Assembly (NCBI GenBank): GCA_023254015.1
Contig: JALQYS010000218.1
Span: 1-7,552 of the forward strand
From: Paracoccaceae bacterium
GTDB lineage: Bacteria > Pseudomonadota > Alphaproteobacteria > Rhodobacterales > Rhodobacteraceae
DNA: 7,552 nucleotides
Direction of reading: 5' to 3'
Position 1 is the stretch's first letter, and every line of letters starts with the position of its first letter. The notes beneath the pieces are model-generated. The model was not told the DNA's origin and searched no databases. It was given only the letters and a program-made list of their open reading frames with translations. Of this stretch, positions 5,225 through 7,552 are shown in pieces. A program made the position numbers and the translations under genes.

Positions 5225-7296
5225 CCCCGGCGCCACAGCCGGGCGTGGCTGGCAAACTGCCCTTGCAGCTTGGCCAGCAAGCGCAGGCCCAACCCGCCCT
5301 TGGGGGTGTCCATCGCAGCCAGCCGCTCGACTGCGACTTCGGGTGGGCAGGGACGGCGGCTGACCGGATCGAAATAGCGCGGATAGGCGATCAGCGCGGC
5401 ATGAACCAGATGCAGAAGATCTGGCCGCGGCAGGGGGTGGCCATCAGCCGCTCTGCGCCGCCGCTCGGGCACCGGGCCCAGATCGCGCGTCAGCCCCCAA
5501 CCGGCATAGAAGGGGGCACCAAGGCAGGTCACGGGCTTGCCACGCAAAAGCGCCTCGAACCCCAGAAGCGAGGTCATGGTCCAGACCGCATCCGTGGCCT
5601 CGATCAGCGCCAAAGGCGCGGCATGCCGGGCGACGATGGCGCCCAAGGCGGCCACCTCGGCCTCGGCCACGATGCCCGACCGAAGGCCCGCCTCGACGTC
5701 CGGATGCGGCTTGAAGATCAGTTGCGCGTCGGGATTGGCCTCGCGCGCGGCCCGCAAAAGCCCAAGGTTCGTGGCAATCGCGCCCGCGCCCAGCCGGATC
5801 GAGGCGTCATCCTCGACCTGACCCACCACCAGCACCCGGCGACCCTTCCCCAGATCGGGCAGTGGCGCGCCCGCAAGGTTATATTTCGTCACCCCGGCCG
5901 ACAGGATCCGCGTCAGCAGCCGCTCGGCCCGCGCCCGCCCGCCGGGGGGCAGCGGGGACTGGATCAGCCGCTCCAGCCGGCTTTCGCGCGTCGGGTCATA
6001 GTAGATGCCCAGATCGTCGGTCACCAGCGACAGCGGCGGAACCAGAGCGGCCCCCAACCCGCGGGAGCGCAGGAAGCCATCCTCGACCCGCCGCGCCACC
6101 CCCGGCGCGGCCAGCGTGGCTGTTTCCTTGCCAGCCCAGACCAGAACCCCCCGCCCGGTTTTCGCCGCCCGTTCCCGCGCGCGCACCTGATTTTCGTCGA
6201 AAATCAGCGGCCGCGTGCGGCCGAACACCGCCTGCAGCCGCCCGCGCTTCCAGGCCCGCATGCCCGTGGCGACATGGCCCGCCCGGTCCTCGCGCCAGGC
6301 GCGGGTTTCAGCCTCAAGTTGATCCACCGCCTCTTCAAAGCTGCACAGCCGGTCGCGGCAGGGGTCATACCAGGTGGGCGCCTCGATCATCGCACCGGCG
6401 AAAAGCTGCGCCCGCGACAGGTTGCGGCCCCGCCGCGCGATGGGCGCGCGATCCTCGGTCAGCCCCCAGCCCGCATAGAAGGGCTGGCCGAAAACCCGGG
6501 GCCGGTGACCCGCCAGAATCGCCTCGAACCCCAGCTGCGACGAGACGGTATAGACCGCCACCGCCCCCTGCAGCAGCGCCCAGGGCGAGACCGGATCGAC
6601 GCAAAGGCTGATGCGTTCGGACAGATGTGCAGCCCCGTAATGCCCCGGCCGCAGCCCCAGAACCGTTTCGGGATGGGTCTTGATCACGATCCGCGCCCCA
6701 GGGTTTTCTTCCTGGGCCAGAACCAGCATCTCGGCAAAGGTCTGGGCGCTGGCCCCGGCATGAAGGATCGAGGCATCGCCGCGCGTCTGATCCACCACCA
6801 GCACATAACCGGGTCGGGGCAGGGGGGCGTCAGTCTGGTGAATGTTGTATTTTGACAAATCCAGCGCCTGAAGTCGGGCAATTCCATCCCTTGCACGGCT
6901 CATCAGGTTCGAATTGTCAAAAGGGTGGCGCAGCAGGATCCGCTCCAGTGCCGAGGGGCGGGCGCTGTCGAAATGCAGGCCCAGCCCGTCGATCAAGAGG
7001 CCCATCGGCGGATCGCCCATCCGCCCGGGCCGCAGCGAGCGCAGGAAGGCATCCTCCACCCGCACCAGTGGCACCTGGTGGCGCGCGGCCACCGCCTCGC
7101 CCCGATGGGCATGGGGCGAGCGGCCCCAGACCACCACGCCATCCTCGGGGTCGGGAAGGCCCAGACGCAGCTCGTGGCCGGCAAGCTGCAGGATGCGGCG
7201 CAGGCGCGGCTGGCGCAGAAAGCCCGCGTTGTAATAGCAAAGCCGCCGGGGGATTGCCCCCTCGGCGGCTTTGTCGGTCTGGTCCGTGCCGGGCAC
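5218..7296 (-). CDS. kpsC: Capsule beta-Kdo transferase KpsC, two modules
   Basis: This 692-residue cytoplasmic enzyme matches KpsC (about 675 residues in E. coli), a retaining glycosyltransferase (family GT107, from memory) that transfers beta-Kdo from CMP-Kdo onto phosphatidylglycerol-linked acceptor to build the poly-Kdo linker of ABC-exported capsules. In E. coli the N-module makes 2,4 and the C-module 2,7 linkages. Both modules are present with paired motifs: VEDAFLRS (80-87) and VEDGFLRS (404-411); KYN (149-151 and 471-473); GDASI (173-177) and DDASI (496-500); KTHPE (206-210) and KPHPD (529-533); SSQLGFEAILAG (252-263) and TSLLGFEALLRG (575-586); PFYAGWGLT (272-280 and 595-603). Neither module looks degenerate. 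The frame is open to 7422, but that part overlaps the export gene; GTG at 7296 follows a GAGGGG ribosome site and gives the expected length. It sits 7 bases after the export gene, indicating one operon. Confidence 0.92.
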   Translation of the reverse strand: MPGTDQTDKAAEGAIPRRLCYYNAGFLRQPRLRRILQLAGHELRLGLPDPEDGVVVWGRSPHAHRGEAVAARHQVPLVRVEDAFLRSLRPGRMGDPPMGLLIDGLGLHFDSARPSALERILLRHPFDNSNLMSRARDGIARLQALDLSKYNIHQTDAPLPRPGYVLVVDQTRGDASILHAGASAQTFAEMLVLAQEENPGARIVIKTHPETVLGLRPGHYGAAHLSERISLCVDPVSPWALLQGAVAVYTVSSQLGFEAILAGHRPRVFGQPFYAGWGLTEDRAPIARRGRNLSRAQLFAGAMIEAPTWYDPCRDRLCSFEEAVDQLEAETRAWREDRAGHVATGMRAWKRGRLQAVFGRTRPLIFDENQVRARERAAKTGRGVLVWAGKETATLAAPGVARRVEDGFLRSRGLGAALVPPLSLVTDDLGIYYDPTRESRLERLIQSPLPPGGRARAERLLTRILSAGVTKYNLAGAPLPDLGKGRRVLVVGQVEDDASIRLGAGAIATNLGLLRAAREANPDAQLIFKPHPDVEAGLRSGIVAEAEVAALGAIVARHAAPLALIEATDAVWTMTSLLGFEALLRGKPVTCLGAPFYAGWGLTRDLGPVPERRRRAADGHPLPRPDLLHLVHAALIAYPRYFDPVSRRPCPPEVAVERLAAMDTPKGGLGLRLLAKLQGQFASHARLWRRGG
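5226..5243. other. Weak stem-loop in the convergent 3' region
   Basis: CCCGGC (5226-5231) can pair with GCCGGG (5238-5243) around a 6-base loop, 20 bases past the adaptor stop and within the last codons of kpsC. No T-run follows on either strand, so it is at best a weak terminator or 3'-end stabiliser for the exporter transcript. Confidence 0.25.
5489..5514. repeat. Intragenic repeat A of kpsC, C-module copy (partner 6458-6483)
   Basis: The 26 bases at 5489-5514 match 6458-6483 with two mismatches. Read on the minus strand they encode the PFYAGWGLT motif of the C- and N-modules respectively. The likeness reflects the internal duplication of KpsC kept by strong protein constraint, possibly helped by gene conversion. 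Confidence 0.8.
6065..6090. repeat. Intragenic repeat B of kpsC, C-module copy (partner 7037-7062)
   Basis: The 26 bases at 6065-6090 match 7037-7062 with two mismatches. Read on the minus strand they encode the RVED-x-FLRS motif of the two modules. The spacing to repeat A is similar in both modules (about 0.58 kb), consistent with an ancient whole-domain duplication. Confidence 0.8.
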
Positions 7297-7299
7297 GCG

Positions 7300-7305
7300 C
7301 CCCTC
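7300..7305 (-). promoter_or_regulatory. Ribosome binding site GAGGGG for the kpsC GTG start
   Basis: On the minus strand GAGGGG overlaps the TGA stop of the upstream export gene, and its GAGG core lies 5 bases before the GTG at 7296-7294. This favours GTG over the longer upstream frame and suggests reinitiation by ribosomes finishing the export gene. Confidence 0.7.
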
Positions 7306-7552
7306 AGCCGCCGGTCGAGGTCGTCGCCAGCGAATCCGCCGCCCCGGCGGTGCCGGTGATGGCCGAAAGCGTCTTTTGCCACTGCACGAAGGGCGCTTCG
7401 GTGACATAGACCGTGTCGCCATCGCGGATCAGGAAATCGCGCGCCTCGAACATGCCGGTCGGTTGGGTCAGGTCCAGCACATAGACCATGCGCTGTTCCC
7501 CCTTCAGGTCCTTGCGGCCCAGCACGGTGTTCGCCACGGCGGCGGTTTCATT
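7304..7552 (-). CDS. Polysaccharide export protein, Wza/KpsD-type (C-terminal 82 residues)
   Basis: The gene runs in from the right edge of the window and ends at TGA 7304-7306. The visible 82 residues include VYVLDLTQPTGMFEARDF (23-40 of the visible part) followed by LIRDGDTVYVTEAPFVQWQK (41-60), then a low-complexity Ala/Thr/Ser/Gly tail. The IRDGDTVYV-x-EAP segment is typical of the end of outer-membrane polysaccharide export (OPX) proteins in Rhodobacterales, which form the periplasmic and outer-membrane exit path for capsule or exopolysaccharide. The N-terminus, including any lipoprotein signal and the Poly_export/SLBB domains, is outside the window, so a Wza-like and a KpsD-like protein cannot be told apart. 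With kpsC directly downstream, a role in Kdo-linked capsule export is likely. In E. coli kpsD and kpsC are separated by kpsU; here nothing lies between. Confidence 0.8.
   Translation of the reverse strand, partial: NETAAVANTVLGRKDLKGEQRMVYVLDLTQPTGMFEARDFLIRDGDTVYVTEAPFVQWQKTLSAITGTAGAADSLATTSTGG

Noticed and set aside
5245..6855. A 536-codon plus-strand open frame opposite kpsC
   Set aside because: Its translation is Pro/Arg/Gln-rich with no recognisable domain, and it lies wholly antisense to a gene with clear paired KpsC motifs. Such frames are common opposite GC-rich genes.
6852..6857. TTGACA, a perfect -35 hexamer, in an AT-richer patch of kpsC on the plus strand
   Set aside because: No -10-like hexamer at 16-18 bases downstream; the patch is explained by the codons for the SKYNIH segment on the minus strand.
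7297..7422. Longer kpsC start upstream of 7296
   Set aside because: It would overlap the export gene by over 100 bases, adds an Arg/Pro-rich stretch not seen in KpsC, and the GTG at 7296 has a well-placed ribosome site.

Overview
The window is GC-rich DNA of alphaproteobacterial character, most likely from the Rhodobacterales (Rhodobacter/Paracoccus-like). This is inferred from codon use, very long antisense open frames typical of high GC, and the protein families seen. No tRNA, rRNA, CRISPR array, insertion sequence or phage gene was found. Nearly every base is coding, and the only gap longer than a few bases is 841-938.

Layout, plus strand: 1-840 is the 3' part of an EcsC-family gene that starts upstream of the window. 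A 98-base gap follows, holding a good FNR/CRP-type palindrome at 874-887. Then comes a tightly packed three-gene operon for an ABC exporter: an ATPase (939-1655), a large duplicated MacB/FtsX-type permease (1649-4015, overlapping the ATPase by 7 bases), and a HlyD/MacA-type periplasmic adaptor (4012-5205, overlapping by 4 bases). Together they should form an ATP-driven inner-membrane pump with a periplasmic extension. No outer-membrane channel is encoded here and the substrate cannot be read from the sequence.

Layout, minus strand: entering from the right edge are the last 82 codons of a polysaccharide export (Wza/KpsD-type) gene (7304-7552). Seven bases later kpsC follows (5218-7296, GTG start), encoding the two-module beta-Kdo transferase that builds the poly-Kdo linker of ABC-dependent (group 2 type) capsules. 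These two genes are the tail of a capsule assembly and export operon whose other members lie to the right, outside the window.

The exporter operon and the capsule operon converge. Their stop codons are 12 bases apart and lie in two copies of a 15-base sequence repeated with a 16-base period, each copy carrying a CTAG that reads as a stop on both strands. The gene content looks like ordinary chromosomal accessory content and no wholly new system is evident. The points most worth a second look are the FNR-like box before the exporter, the duplicated two-way stop, the single-chain exporter permease of unknown substrate, and the G8 tract in the ATPase signature motif.
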